Positions 1 to 9,051 of a stretch of 64,000 bases of DNA are shown piece after piece (the first letter of the stretch is position 1; every line of letters begins with the position of its first letter). The position numbers were made by a program, and so were the translations under genes. Under the pieces are notes generated by a model. That model was given only the letters and a program-made list of their open reading frames with translations, was not told where the DNA came from and searched no databases. Source of the DNA: Pullulanibacillus pueri (GTDB lineage Bacteria > Bacillota > Bacilli > Bacillales > Sporolactobacillaceae); NCBI RefSeq assembly GCF_014639255.1, contig NZ_BMFV01000007.1, positions 62,001-126,000 on the forward strand, in the 5' to 3' direction.

Positions 1-2
1 AT

Positions 3-1241
3 ACCCAAAGTCCATTACAAATGGCCAGTGCTTATGCTGCTTTCGGAAACGGTGGGGTTTATAATGAACCTTATGCGATTAAATACATCGTCTATCCGGA
101 TGGTCGCAAGGTCAATTATGATCATAACCAGCATCCGGCAATGAATGATTATACAGCCTATATGATTACGGATATGTTAAAAAAGGTTATTACACAAAGA
201 GTGACCTATAGCGGACCTTCTTTATCTGGTTACGTTGTAGCTGGTAAATCAGGTTCCTCTAACGCTAATGCTGAATATCAAAAAAAATATCATCTCACCG
301 ATAGTGAACTCAATAGTGGCTACCTGGATTCTTGGTTTAATGCCTATACGCCAGATATTTCTTTATCTGTGTGGAGTGGCTATGATACGAGTGGTTTTGA
401 TCCTGACGATCCGAAGCAGGCTGCTAAAAAGGGAGCGATATTGTCTACACCTGCAGAAAAGCATGTGTCCAATGTCTTAGCAGGAACCTTGGTTCAACGT
501 CTCGCTTCAAAAAGCACAGCGGATTGGAAGCAACCAAGCTCTGTTGTTAGAGTTTCTGTTGAAAAAGACACTGGGTTGGTGGCAAGTGCCAATACACCAA
601 GCAGTGACATTACAAGTGGGTTATATGTCAAAGGGACTGCGCCTACAAAACAATCAACAAAGTATCAAAAAATTGATGCACCAACAGGCTTAAAGGCTGA
701 ATACAATCCTGATGATCAATCTGTTTCTCTTTCGTGGAACTATGGAAAAATGGATGGCATTAGCTTCGAAGTGGCTCAAAAATTTGGCGGCAATTATCAA
801 CCGATTGATAACACGACCAACAAGAGCGTCTCTATTCAAAATTTAGAGCCAGGTCAATCCTATGAGTTCTCTGTCACAGCCGTTTATACTGACAAAGACG
901 ATGAAGCGAATAACAAAACAAGTGATCCTGCCACTGTTACTATTACAATAAAAAATGATAATGATGATGAAGATAAGAAAAATGGAAACGACCAAGACCA
1001 AGATCAGAACCAAGATCAAAATCAGGACCAAAATCAAGGCCCAGGCCCAGGCCAAGGGCAAGACAATCCAAATGATAATGGAAATAATCAAGGAAATACA
1101 GATGAAGACAATGATAATGACCATACAAGTACGAATGGGCACGTCAACGGTGACAATCAAGGAGATAACCCGGGTGGCCTTCCAGATGGTCTAGTCAATG
1201 GCGATAATGATAAGGATGAGGATTCCAACTCAGGAGATTAG
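3..1241 (+). CDS. ponA: Class A penicillin-binding protein, C-terminal part (5' end cut by window edge)
   Basis: The frame is open from base 3 and begins inside the transpeptidase domain with the SPLQMASAYAAFGNGG-type block of class A PBPs, so the N-terminal membrane anchor and glycosyltransferase lie outside the window. The enzyme would crosslink septal and lateral-wall peptidoglycan outside the membrane. The third active-site motif appears as K-S-G (bases 246-254) in AGKSGSSN instead of the usual K-T-G. A fibronectin type III-like domain follows (about bases 680-950), then a roughly 95-residue tail rich in Asp, Asn, Gln and Gly. B. subtilis PBP1 also has a C-terminal Fn3 domain and a disordered tail. 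Position beside nth-dnaD supports ponA. A strong terminator pair follows the stop. The family is secure; the exact paralogue is inferred. Confidence 0.88.
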   Translation, partial: TQSPLQMASAYAAFGNGGVYNEPYAIKYIVYPDGRKVNYDHNQHPAMNDYTAYMITDMLKKVITQRVTYSGPSLSGYVVAGKSGSSNANAEYQKKYHLTDSELNSGYLDSWFNAYTPDISLSVWSGYDTSGFDPDDPKQAAKKGAILSTPAEKHVSNVLAGTLVQRLASKSTADWKQPSSVVRVSVEKDTGLVASANTPSSDITSGLYVKGTAPTKQSTKYQKIDAPTGLKAEYNPDDQSVSLSWNYGKMDGISFEVAQKFGGNYQPIDNTTNKSVSIQNLEPGQSYEFSVTAVYTDKDDEANNKTSDPATVTITIKNDNDDEDKKNGNDQDQDQNQDQNQDQNQGPGPGQGQDNPNDNGNNQGNTDEDNDNDHTSTNGHVNGDNQGDNPGGLPDGLVNGDNDKDEDSNSGD

Positions 1242-1279
1242 CCTCTCGCCTTTTAATACAAAGCCAAAATAAAATGAAA

Positions 1280-1331
1280 GAAGCCGACTTGAAATCATAA
1301 AAGTGTGATTTTAAGTCGGCTTCACCTTTTT
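1280..1331 (+). terminator. Intrinsic terminator of ponA
   Basis: Eleven paired bases (GAAGCCGACTT with AAGTCGGCTTC) enclose further pairing and are followed by a short T-rich run. It starts about 38 bases after the PBP stop codon. Confidence 0.8.
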
Positions 1332-1334
1332 AGT

Positions 1335-1388
1335 AAAAAATAGAGGGAAACGCCCTTTAATGCGGTGCTTTCCCTCTATTTTTTTTAT
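1335..1388. terminator. Bidirectional terminator between ponA and the convergent dioxygenase gene
   Basis: The stem AAATAGAGGGAAA pairs with TTTCCCTCTATTT. It has an A-run on its left and a T-run on its right, so it can act on transcripts from either side. Confidence 0.85.
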
Positions 1389-1485
1389 TTTAGGCACTAG
1401 AAAAGCGAGCCTAACAGGACTCCCCTAAGGCTGCGCTCCGTGACAAAACCGTTACTCTTTGCCGCTTCAAAAAACTAACGAGCAG

Positions 1486-2298
1486 TTATTCATGGCTAAT
1501 CTCTGCACAAATCAATCCAAAATACGTGGGGGCTTCATAAGACAAAAAGTCAACTGCACGCTCAGATTTTGGTATTGCCCCTGCTAAAATCAACGCTTGC
1601 CAAATGCCATCAGGTTTTGCCTGCTCAATCTCTTCTTTTGAGATCTCACTTAAAGCTTCTATTTCCCCTTTTTTTATATACTCCACCACACGTTCATCTA
1701 CTTGCTTTGCCAACGGGTGGAACCCATAAGGACCACTTGCATCGTGAGTATGACACCAATCACAACTTGCGATAATGCCTACGCGTTTATCACTTTTATC
1801 CACCGCGGTTCTTAAGGCTTTTCCAAAGGCAAGCATGTCTTCATTCGAATTTAAACGTGAGGGTGTGATAATGACTACGGGAACATCGGGCATAAAAGCT
1901 AAAGGGACTACCGCGCCCCAATCTAATGGTAACCGGGATAATGGGCCTTCAGCGGTCCCAAAGTTTAATAACCCACATGGCAGATTCATGTTTTGGGCTT
2001 CTTGGGCTATCTCTTTCGCTAATGATCGATCGGTTTCCCTGATCATGTAATATGTACGCTGATTTTCTTGTTCGCTTCCTTCTACCGTTTCACTATTAAT
2101 AATTGAAAATTGACCATCGATCCTAATCCCATGAGGGGTGATGATAATCAGCGCTTCTAGATGATGTGCCTCAACCCTTTTTCCTAACTGGCACATCCTT
2201 TGTCTTGTTTTTTCCATTCTTTTTGGTTGCTTCCCTGCGAGTTCAGGTATAATTTCTCCTCCGTGTGGGGTGATGCAAGAATAAACAATTTTCCCCAA
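1486..2298 (-). CDS. LigB-type (class III extradiol, DODA-like) ring-opening dioxygenase
   Basis: About 270 residues matching the LigB/DODA family, non-haem iron enzymes that cleave catechol-type rings, and related to MEMO proteins. Two N-terminal TPHG motifs (about residues 11-14 and 54-57) supply likely metal-binding histidines. A central ASCDWCHTHD block and a C-terminal TYFGLICAE segment with a conserved-type acidic residue complete the family pattern. The substrate cannot be read from the sequence; no other aromatic-degradation gene lies nearby. I chose a TTG start at 2298 because AAGGAG lies 8 bases before it; a GTG at 2307 sits directly on that ribosome site. The gene stands alone, converging on ponA, in a place where B. 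subtilis has ypoC. Confidence 0.82.
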   Translation of the reverse strand: MGKIVYSCITPHGGEIIPELAGKQPKRMEKTRQRMCQLGKRVEAHHLEALIIITPHGIRIDGQFSIINSETVEGSEQENQRTYYMIRETDRSLAKEIAQEAQNMNLPCGLLNFGTAEGPLSRLPLDWGAVVPLAFMPDVPVVIITPSRLNSNEDMLAFGKALRTAVDKSDKRVGIIASCDWCHTHDASGPYGFHPLAKQVDERVVEYIKKGEIEALSEISKEEIEQAKPDGIWQALILAGAIPKSERAVDFLSYEAPTYFGLICAEISHE

Positions 2299-2432
2299 AG
2301 AGATCACTCCTTCTCTTCCTTTTGCTCAGAGACTTCTTTTTTATCATAGTCTCTTTAAGAAATGAAGGAAAGTAAAAAATGCTTATTACCATTTTTGAGT
2401 GTGATTCTTTGGCTCTATTCGGATTCTATAGA

Positions 2433-2471
2433 TAAAAAAGACTGGCCCACTCTTTTCTTTTAGTGGAACAG
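2433..2471 (-). terminator. Terminator of the LysM/GH18 gene
   Basis: On the minus strand a 10-position stem (one mismatch) with an A-rich loop is followed by TCTTTTTT. It lies just past the stop codon at 2483. Confidence 0.75.
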
Positions 2472-2482
2472 CCTTCGTGTTA

Positions 2483-3754
2483 TTATCCTTCTTTTATTAT
2501 CGTGAACTTATCTTGTAACAGTGGCCAAACTTGTGGGAAAGTAAACGCAAGATTCCAGAAGCTAATGCCTCTTAAATTATCATCATCGACCATTTGAAAC
2601 ATAGCTTCCATTGTTCTTAAATCCTCAAAATACACAATATGTTGCTGCCCTTGGGCGTCGGTATACCTAAAAAAAGGTGATTCTTCCTTTTGATTATACT
2701 CGATATTCGTGTGATTTTGTCTTGCTAAATCAATTGCTTGCTGATACCGTACAGCTCTTGCAAATTTCCCGCCTTCTTGATAGGGTAAGGTCCAGTCATA
2801 GCCATAGAGCGGTATACTCATGACTATCTTATTCGCTGGCATTACCGAAAGAGCATAGTTAACCACTTGGCGAACTTGGGTAATTGGACTTACTGGCATT
2901 GGTGGGCCACCACTCCATCCCCATTCATAGGTCATTAAAACGACAAAATCAACAGTCCGACCGTGAAACGCATAATCATGTGCTTCATACCATGCCCCCA
3001 CTTGCGTTCCGCTTGTCTTGGGAGCGAGTGCAGTACTGACTATATAACCCTCTTGGTGCATGCGTTGCGTTATTTTCTGGAGAAATTGATTATATTGTTC
3101 GCGCATATTACTGCCTAAAAATTCGAAATCAATATTGATGCCCCGATACCCTTTTTGCCGCAAAACGGATAAGATATTGGAAATCAAATGTTCCTGAACA
3201 TCATTACTATTAAAGATCGCAGCAGCAATTTCCCGTTTAAATTCGCCTTCTGATAAATTCGTAATGACCATCAGTGGTGAAACATCTGTATTTTTAACCG
3301 CTGCTAAGACTTCAGCATCATCTGGAGCCGTTAGATTCCCTTCAGCGCTCACTTCATAGCTAAAAACAGATAAATAAGTCAGTGCGGCACTAGCCTCCAC
3401 AAAACGCTGAGCATTTCCTGTGTGAGGTTCTAAATAACCATTGACTATAATGTGCTGTTTTTCCCTTTGCGGTAACGACAAACTTTGCCCGGGATACAGA
3501 TTTTGCGGTCTCACATTGGGATTGGCATCAAGGAGTGCCTGATAATTGATGTTCAACTTTTTGGCAATCTCCCATAACGTATCCCCGGGTTGAATGATAT
3601 AGGTGTTGGTTGTGGGAATAAGTAAGGTCTCCCCTACGACTAAATCATTGGGGTGATCCAAGTTGTTTTGTGTAATAATCTCTTGCGCTGGAACACCAAA
3701 GGTACGAGCTAACGCATATATGGTATCCCCTTGACTGACAACATGAATTTGCAT
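2483..3754 (-). CDS. Two-LysM glycoside hydrolase family 18 protein (SleL/YaaH-like spore cortex enzyme)
   Basis: A 423-residue protein with two LysM peptidoglycan-binding repeats (residues about 2-47 and 51-95) and a GH18 TIM barrel (about 100-420). The catalytic motif reads GINIDFEF, with Glu211 as the expected proton donor. The same layout is found in SleL/YaaH, which trims spore cortex fragments at germination, and in YdhD and YvbX relatives. There is no signal peptide, as in SleL, which is deposited on the spore from the mother cell. The start has a strong GAGGAGGAG ribosome site. It is a single-gene unit between nth and the dioxygenase gene. The domain call is secure; a role on spores rather than in the vegetative wall is inferred. 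Confidence 0.88.
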   Translation of the reverse strand: MQIHVVSQGDTIYALARTFGVPAQEIITQNNLDHPNDLVVGETLLIPTTNTYIIQPGDTLWEIAKKLNINYQALLDANPNVRPQNLYPGQSLSLPQREKQHIIVNGYLEPHTGNAQRFVEASAALTYLSVFSYEVSAEGNLTAPDDAEVLAAVKNTDVSPLMVITNLSEGEFKREIAAAIFNSNDVQEHLISNILSVLRQKGYRGINIDFEFLGSNMREQYNQFLQKITQRMHQEGYIVSTALAPKTSGTQVGAWYEAHDYAFHGRTVDFVVLMTYEWGWSGGPPMPVSPITQVRQVVNYALSVMPANKIVMSIPLYGYDWTLPYQEGGKFARAVRYQQAIDLARQNHTNIEYNQKEESPFFRYTDAQGQQHIVYFEDLRTMEAMFQMVDDDNLRGISFWNLAFTFPQVWPLLQDKFTIIKEG

Positions 3755-3825
3755 GATTCTCCTCCTCGCAGATTATCATGCTGTATTCTATGCCTATAAA
3801 TGCAGTGAAGTGCAACACCTACTTC

Positions 3826-4482
3826 TTATTCCTCACGGCTCTTCATTCTTTTCTTGCCTTCGCGACAAATCTCTAATAAAGGACATTCCGGACAGTTTGG
3901 ATTTCGAGCTGTACAATGATAACGCCCAAAGAAAATTAAACGATGATGCGTCTGTGTCCATTCTTCTTTTGGAACAAGCCGTTGCAAATTCTTTTCAACC
4001 TCTAAGACACTATCCTTCCATCGAGAAATGCCTAAGCGTTTACTGACCCTTTCGACATGGGTATCAACGGCGATAGCCGGAACACCAAAAGCATTAGAGA
4101 CGACGACATTCGCTGTTTTGCGACCCACACCCGCTAATTCTACGAGTTGTTCATGAGTGCGCGGGACTTCCCCATCATATTTCTCGATTAAAGCTTCACA
4201 CAACTTTCGGATATTTTTCGCCTTATTACGATAAAGACCAATGCGTTTGATATCATTTTCTAACTCCTCAAGAGAGACGCCTAAATAATCCCAAGGTGTC
4301 TTATATTTCTTAAAGAGATCCTCCGTCACCTGATTCACCTTTTTATCTGTGCATTGAGCACTTAAAAGAACCGCTATTGTTAATTCAAAAGCATTAGAGT
4401 GAGTCAACTCACACTCAGCATCAGGAAACATCTCTTTTAAAGTATCTAATATATGTCGCATGACCTTCTTTGTAACTGTCAT
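3826..4482 (-). CDS. nth: Endonuclease III
   Basis: A DNA glycosylase/AP lyase that removes oxidised pyrimidines in base excision repair. The 218 residues carry the helix-hairpin-helix LAGVGRKTANVV with the catalytic Lys122, and Asp140 in VDTHVERV. The C-terminal [4Fe-4S] ligands are Cys190, Cys197, Cys200 and Cys206 with the classic 6-2-5 spacing. Length is normal for the family. The start has AAGGTGATAAT before ATG. It follows dnaD by about 50 bases with a GC-rich hairpin between them, matching the dnaD-nth pair of B. subtilis. Confidence 0.97.
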   Translation of the reverse strand: MTVTKKVMRHILDTLKEMFPDAECELTHSNAFELTIAVLLSAQCTDKKVNQVTEDLFKKYKTPWDYLGVSLEELENDIKRIGLYRNKAKNIRKLCEALIEKYDGEVPRTHEQLVELAGVGRKTANVVVSNAFGVPAIAVDTHVERVSKRLGISRWKDSVLEVEKNLQRLVPKEEWTQTHHRLIFFGRYHCTARNPNCPECPLLEICREGKKRMKSREE

Positions 4483-4507
4483 ATTATCACCTTCCGTTCA
4501 AAGGACA

Positions 4508-4530
4508 GGGCTCCCCATAAGGGAGCCCCA
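4508..4530 (-). other. GC-rich intercistronic hairpin between dnaD and nth
   Basis: A perfect stem GGGGCTCCC / GGGAGCCCC with a 5-base loop lies between the dnaD stop and the nth start. No T-run follows, so it is more likely a processing or stability element, or a weak attenuator, than a full terminator. Confidence 0.5.
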
Positions 4531-4533
4531 CTA

Positions 4534-5238
4534 TTAATTATCAAGCCAATTGTACATCGGTATTTTTGTTTGCCTATGGTTCGGTTTATCACTTGGCTTT
4601 TTGGAGGAAGTCGCGGTATAGCGACCTCTAATTTTTTCACCATGAGATTTTGCCTGTGCCAAAGTTCGAACGCCACTTTTTTTCCAGTCAAATAAGATGC
4701 GATCGATATAGCGGAAATTCAATTTCCCTGAGATAACAGCTTCACGTAATGCCGCCGTAATCATTTCTGGAGAATGTTGATCTTGATCCATCCACATCGT
4801 TAAGGATTCACATTCCATCGGCGAAAGCGGTCTTCCAAATTCTTTTTCGAATATCGTATAGAGGGCATCTTCTTGCTCCATCTTTGTTTCTGTATTTTTC
4901 GTTAGGAATTTTAGGCTAATCAGCCGCTCCCACAAAGGATCAAGAGAATAGCTTTCTGTATAAACGCTCCGATCTTTTTCCTGTTTAATTTCTAAAAATC
5001 CTGATTGCACAAGCATTCGTAAATGGTTGCTACATTGAGAAGAATCACAGGACATCCTCCGAGCGAGTTCATCCGGTGTCGGAAACGTGTTCCCTTCTTT
5101 AATAAAAGAATAGATATGAATCACCATAAGACACTGTTCCTCATTTAAACCCAATTCTGAATAATTTTCAATTAAAAGCCTAGGTATGGTCAGACCACCA
5201 TTGGTCAGAAATTCAATTAAAAGTTCCTTCTCCATCAT
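4534..5238 (-). CDS. dnaD: DNA replication initiation/restart protein DnaD
   Basis: A 234-residue protein with the two DnaD domains: an N-terminal winged-helix oligomerisation domain (about 1-100) and a C-terminal DDBH2 DNA-binding domain (about 130-200) ending in the YxxxIxxxW motif, here YIDRILFDW. With DnaB and DnaI it loads the replicative helicase at oriC and at stalled forks. Methionines at residues 1 and 2 are both possible starts behind AGAGGTG. It heads the dnaD-nth unit, with asnS further upstream as in B. subtilis. Confidence 0.95.
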   Translation of the reverse strand: MMEKELLIEFLTNGGLTIPRLLIENYSELGLNEEQCLMVIHIYSFIKEGNTFPTPDELARRMSCDSSQCSNHLRMLVQSGFLEIKQEKDRSVYTESYSLDPLWERLISLKFLTKNTETKMEQEDALYTIFEKEFGRPLSPMECESLTMWMDQDQHSPEMITAALREAVISGKLNFRYIDRILFDWKKSGVRTLAQAKSHGEKIRGRYTATSSKKPSDKPNHRQTKIPMYNWLDN

Positions 5239-5339
5239 TCGACACCTCTAATGAAGATTATAACACATTTAAAAGGAATATCACGCTGAATGAATGATTA
5301 GAAAACTTGGTTTGTACTTCACCGTTTCTTTAAGCCCAG

Positions 5340-5432
5340 CCTGATGTTCAGGCATACGCCTCCCACGCTACCACTCTCCACTTCGTGTTGGCATGGGAAA
5401 AGCGAGCAGTCTGGAGTGGCGAGCAACACTAA
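5340..5432 (+). repeat. Decayed copy of the dispersed intergenic repeat (family A)
   Basis: The end GGAAAAGCGAGCAGTCTGGA (5396-5415) matches the same end of the clear copy at 19653-19939 (its minus strand reads GGAAAGCGAGCGACCTGGAG). It lies in the 317-base gap between dnaD and asnS. The remaining sequence is too diverged to align by eye. Confidence 0.5.
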
Positions 5433-5517
5433 CGCCTCTATTAACATCCACAGAACTTTATTTATTCAGAAAAAGGACGCGCGTAAGAGGTCAACTAATA
5501 CATTTTGATTTTATTAG

Positions 5518-5552
5518 AAAAACGAGTGACTCAGTAGAGAGTCACTCGTTTT
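5518..5552 (-). terminator. Terminator of asnS
   Basis: A near-perfect stem AAAACGAGTGACTC / GAGTCACTCGTTTT with a 6-base loop lies directly after the asnS stop. Runs on both sides would let it work in both directions. Confidence 0.88.
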
Positions 5553-5555
5553 ACA

Positions 5556-6851
5556 TCAAGGATACAATCTGTTTAACAATCTTGGGAATGGAATGGTTTC
5601 ACGCACATGTTCAATGCCACATAGCCACGCCACTGTTCGCTCAAGACCTAAGCCGAATCCTGAGTGTGGTACAGATCCGTATTTACGAAGTTCTAGGTAC
5701 CATTCGTACGCAGGATCTGTTAATTGGTGTTCATTATAACGTTGCTGAAGAAGCTCGAGGTCATCAATACGCTGACTCCCTCCAATAATTTCACCGTAAC
5801 CTTCAGGTGCAATGAGATCAGCACACAATACGACGTCTTCACGATCAGGGTCAGGTTTCATGTAAAAAGCTTTGATATTGGTTGGATAGTGAGTAATAAA
5901 CACTGGCTTATCAAAGCTTTCAGCGATTGCTGTTTCATGCGGTGCACCAAAGTCTTCACCCCACTCGATATCATCAAAACCCTTATTTTTAAGCAATTGA
6001 ATAGCGTCATCATATGTAATCCGCGGAAAAGGAGCTTTAATGTTCTCAAGTTTAGAGACATCTCGATCTAAAACTTTAAGTTCCATTTTGCAGTTGTTAA
6101 GGACCGATTGAGCAATGTAAGACACATATTGTTCTTGAATCTCTAAGCTTTCTTCATGTTCAACAAAAGCCATTTCAGGTTCAATCATCCAAAACTCAAT
6201 GAGGTGCCGACGGGTTTTTGATTTTTCAGCACGGAACGTTGGACCAAAGGAAAAGACTTTACCAAAGGCAAGCGCCGCCGCTTCCATATAAAGTTGTCCA
6301 CTTTGTGACAAATACGCATCACGATCAAAATATTCGGTATGAAAGAGATCGGTTGTGCCCTCTGCAGAACTTCCTGTGAGTATGGGTGGATCAACCTTAA
6401 TAAAGCCTTCTTCATTAAAGAACTCATAGGTCGCTTTGATGATTTCATTTCGAATACGTAAAATCGCATTTTGCCTACTTGACCTTAACCATAGATGGCG
6501 GTGATCCATCAAAAATTCTGTTCCATGCTCTTTAGGCGTAATCGGGTAATCTTGAGCAATCTGGAGGACTTGGACTTCATTTACTGTAAGTTCGTACCCT
6601 GAGGGCGCACGATCATCTTTACGGACAGTACCGATCACATATAAGGAACTTTCTTGGGTTAAAGATCGCGCAGCTTCCCATGTTTCTTCAGAAACTTCAC
6701 TTTTGACCACTACGCCTTGTATAAATCCTGTACCGTCTCGAAGCTGTAAAAATTGAATTTTACCGCTTGAACGTTTATTCGCGATCCAAGCGCCAATCTT
6801 AACCTCTTGTTCAACATATTTTGATACTTGTGAAATTGTCGTTTTCTGCAT
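5556..6851 (-). CDS. asnS: Asparaginyl-tRNA synthetase
   Basis: A 431-residue class IIb synthetase that charges tRNA-Asn. An N-terminal OB-fold anticodon-binding domain (about 15-105) precedes the catalytic core. Motif 2 is visible as [19 protein letters not shown] and motif 3 as [15 protein letters not shown] near the C-terminus. Length and sequence match Bacillus AsnS more closely than AspS. ATG is used, 110 bases downstream of aspB. No T-box leader is visible in that gap. Confidence 0.96.
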   Translation of the reverse strand: MQKTTISQVSKYVEQEVKIGAWIANKRSSGKIQFLQLRDGTGFIQGVVVKSEVSEETWEAARSLTQESSLYVIGTVRKDDRAPSGYELTVNEVQVLQIAQDYPITPKEHGTEFLMDHRHLWLRSSRQNAILRIRNEIIKATYEFFNEEGFIKVDPPILTGSSAEGTTDLFHTEYFDRDAYLSQSGQLYMEAAALAFGKVFSFGPTFRAEKSKTRRHLIEFWMIEPEMAFVEHEESLEIQEQYVSYIAQSVLNNCKMELKVLDRDVSKLENIKAPFPRITYDDAIQLLKNKGFDDIEWGEDFGAPHETAIAESFDKPVFITHYPTNIKAFYMKPDPDREDVVLCADLIAPEGYGEIIGGSQRIDDLELLQQRYNEHQLTDPAYEWYLELRKYGSVPHSGFGLGLERTVAWLCGIEHVRETIPFPRLLNRLYP

Positions 6852-6961
6852 GTTAACCTTCCTTTATTCTTCAATTGTACGCTTATTTATACCAGATTAC
6901 GTTCCCCCTTTACGCCTCAAAACAATCTGTCAAAGGGTAGAACGAGCAAAAATATCGCTGG

Positions 6962-8146
6962 TTACTTAATATGACTTTCCATAAAGGTATGCAACCTGTC
7001 TAGAGCTTCATTAATATTTTCCATTGAGGTAGCATAGGATAATCGCATATAATCAGGAGCGCCAAATCCCTCTCCTGGAACAACCGCTATTTTAGCTTCT
7101 TCAACTAAAGCCGTAGCCCAATCCGCCACAGAGGAAAATCCTGTCATCTCTGCCGCCCGCTTAACATTAGGAAAAAGGTAAAAAGCACCTTGAGGCTTAA
7201 TGCAACGAATACCAGGAATTGAGATAAGGCGTTCATAAGCTCTATTTAAGCGTCCTTCAAACGCCTGGCGCATATGTTCAACAGACTCCTGTGAGCCTGT
7301 ATAAGCTTCTAGAGCGGCATACTGGGCAATTGACGTAGGATTCGAAGTGCTGTGACTGGCAACATTAGTCATGGCCTTTATAAGAACGCTGTCTGCTACT
7401 GCGTAGCCAATCCGCCACCCTGTCATCGCATGAGATTTTGAAACGCCATTGATCATTACCGCAGTCTTTTGAAGCTCAGGGACCACTTCCACTATTGAAG
7501 TGGCGACTGCACCGTCATACACAAGCTTTTCATAAATTTCATCAGAGATGACAGCCAAGCCTTTTTCTAAGCAATACTCACCAATCTCTTTTAATTCTTC
7601 TTTAGAATAAATCATCCCCGTTGGATTACTTGGTGAGTTAATAATAATGGCTCTGGTCTTCTCAGTCGTCGCTTGCTTGATTTGTTCAAGAGATAATTTG
7701 AAATCATTTTCCTCAAGCCCATTCACGATAACAGGGACACCCTCTGCTAGTTTCACTTGCTCTGTATAACTGACCCAATAAGGCGCAGGAATGATTACTT
7801 CGTCTCCTGGATTAAGTAAGGCCTGGAATGTTAGGTAAAGCGCATGTTTAGCACCTGTTGTAACGATAATGTTTTCACTTTTAATATGAATTTTGTTGTC
7901 ATGGGCTATTTTTTTTACAATAGCTTCCTTTAATGCTGATAAACCTGACGTCGCAGTGTATTTGGTATGCCCTTCCCGCGCCGCCTTAATCGCCGCCTCT
8001 ATAATTGGCTCAGGTGTGTTAAAATCCGGTTCACCAGCAGCAAGACCGATGACATCAATGCCACTTGCTCTTAATTCATTTGCTTTGGCTGTTATCGCTA
8101 AAGTACTCGAAGGTGTAATATTCTTCACTCTTTGTGATAATTCCAT
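6962..8146 (-). CDS. aspB: Class I aminotransferase, aspartate aminotransferase type
   Basis: A 394-residue PLP-dependent aminotransferase of subgroup Ib, interconverting aspartate and oxaloacetate with 2-oxoglutarate/glutamate. The Schiff-base lysine lies in NGVSKSHAMTGWRIGYA, and the motifs SPSNPTG and DEIYEKLVYDG are typical. I placed the start at 8146 (MELSQRV) because GGGGAG lies 9 bases before it; the in-frame ATG at 8170 has no clear ribosome site. It precedes asnS, as in B. subtilis, where the order is ypmB-aspB-asnS. Confidence 0.93.
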   Translation of the reverse strand: MELSQRVKNITPSSTLAITAKANELRASGIDVIGLAAGEPDFNTPEPIIEAAIKAAREGHTKYTATSGLSALKEAIVKKIAHDNKIHIKSENIIVTTGAKHALYLTFQALLNPGDEVIIPAPYWVSYTEQVKLAEGVPVIVNGLEENDFKLSLEQIKQATTEKTRAIIINSPSNPTGMIYSKEELKEIGEYCLEKGLAVISDEIYEKLVYDGAVATSIVEVVPELQKTAVMINGVSKSHAMTGWRIGYAVADSVLIKAMTNVASHSTSNPTSIAQYAALEAYTGSQESVEHMRQAFEGRLNRAYERLISIPGIRCIKPQGAFYLFPNVKRAAEMTGFSSVADWATALVEEAKIAVVPGEGFGAPDYMRLSYATSMENINEALDRLHTFMESHIK

Positions 8147-8230
8147 GTCTCTAGTCTCCCCATTTCCCATTCTTAGAGTCCGTCCAAAACGTGCTTTGAA
8201 CTTACACTCTTAGCATTGTTAGTTTGAGCT

Positions 8231-8713
8231 TTATTGAATAGCGATTGGATCCGAAAGGCTATCACCATTATTAAAATTATAATAACTGAAAACGAAACGA
8301 TTTTCATTATCTTTATAAACAATTTCCCAGGCGGGATTTCCGCTCACCATCCCCAACTGAGTCGAAACAATACTCCGATAAGAAACGTGGGATTTAAAGG
8401 CAGCCAAAATTTCTTTCTTTGTATACCCTGTATTGGCGGGAATGACTTGGGCTTTAGCCTTACTCTTTTTATCAGGAATCATAATATAAACTTCTTCTCC
8501 AGAGTTTTGAACGGCGTCAACCACCTGGTAAGGGACATCCCCATGAAAAGCACTCACATTTTTGACTTTTTTGACATCGTAATGCTTCAAAACCTCATTT
8601 TTGGCGATTGTCGCTTGACTTCGCTTATATCCCATCGCATCGTGATAAAGGAGTCCAAGACAAAATCCGATAATGACAACAATGGCACCGACAATCCATA
8701 ATGCTTTTTTCAT
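8231..8713 (-). CDS. ypmB: YpmB-like membrane-anchored DUF5590/PepSY-type protein
   Basis: About 160 residues with one N-terminal transmembrane segment (about 4-24) and an extracytoplasmic domain resembling the DUF5590/PepSY fold. The position directly upstream of aspB matches B. subtilis ypmB. Function is not established. MKKALWIV at 8713 looks like the natural start; the GTG at 8725 adds four residues. It sits 84 bases before aspB and may be cotranscribed with it. Confidence 0.8.
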   Translation of the reverse strand: MKKALWIVGAIVVIIGFCLGLLYHDAMGYKRSQATIAKNEVLKHYDVKKVKNVSAFHGDVPYQVVDAVQNSGEEVYIMIPDKKSKAKAQVIPANTGYTKKEILAAFKSHVSYRSIVSTQLGMVSGNPAWEIVYKDNENRFVFSYYNFNNGDSLSDPIAIQ

Positions 8714-8951
8714 TAAACCATTCACTCACTTATGTACAGTAATAGAAAACACATTTTATAAAAAATGGTCAAGAGAATGCCACTTATATAACAAAAGATT
8801 AAAGGATAAACGTACAAAATATACTAGTCATACTTAGCCGTTTCAAGGTCAAACTATAATTACCCTTAATTAAACACCTAGCTGTAACCTCAGGGGACAC
8901 AGCTTTCATTTTATAAGACAAGGGAAAATAAAAAACCTAACCGACACCTTT

Positions 8952-8986
8952 TAAAAAACGAAACCTTTTTTGGGTTTCGTTTTTTA
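8952..8986 (-). terminator. Terminator after the degenerate metallo-beta-lactamase gene
   Basis: The stem AAAAAACGAAACC / GGTTTCGTTTTTT has a short T-rich loop. It is 66 bases past the stop at 9052 and symmetrical enough to act in both directions. The rest of the 340-base gap to ypmB shows no gene. Confidence 0.85.
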
Positions 8987-9051
8987 ATGAACATCTCTAT
9001 CGTAATCATTTTTTCGTAAAAATGCAACTAGAGACTTTGCCCTCTCCCTTT

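Noticed and set aside
843-1160. Hydrophobic minus-strand frames opposite the PBP tail
   Set aside because: They arise from the antisense of a repetitive Asp/Asn/Gln-coding stretch, which reads as Ile/Leu/Val codons. Not genes.
5393-5788. Plus-strand 131-codon frame overlapping the end of asnS
   Set aside because: It runs antisense to asnS and through the repeat fragment and terminator; composition is that of a shadow frame.
6852-6961. Possible T-box leader upstream of asnS
   Set aside because: The 110-base gap is too short and shows neither a specifier stem nor a T-box-like conserved block nor a terminator.
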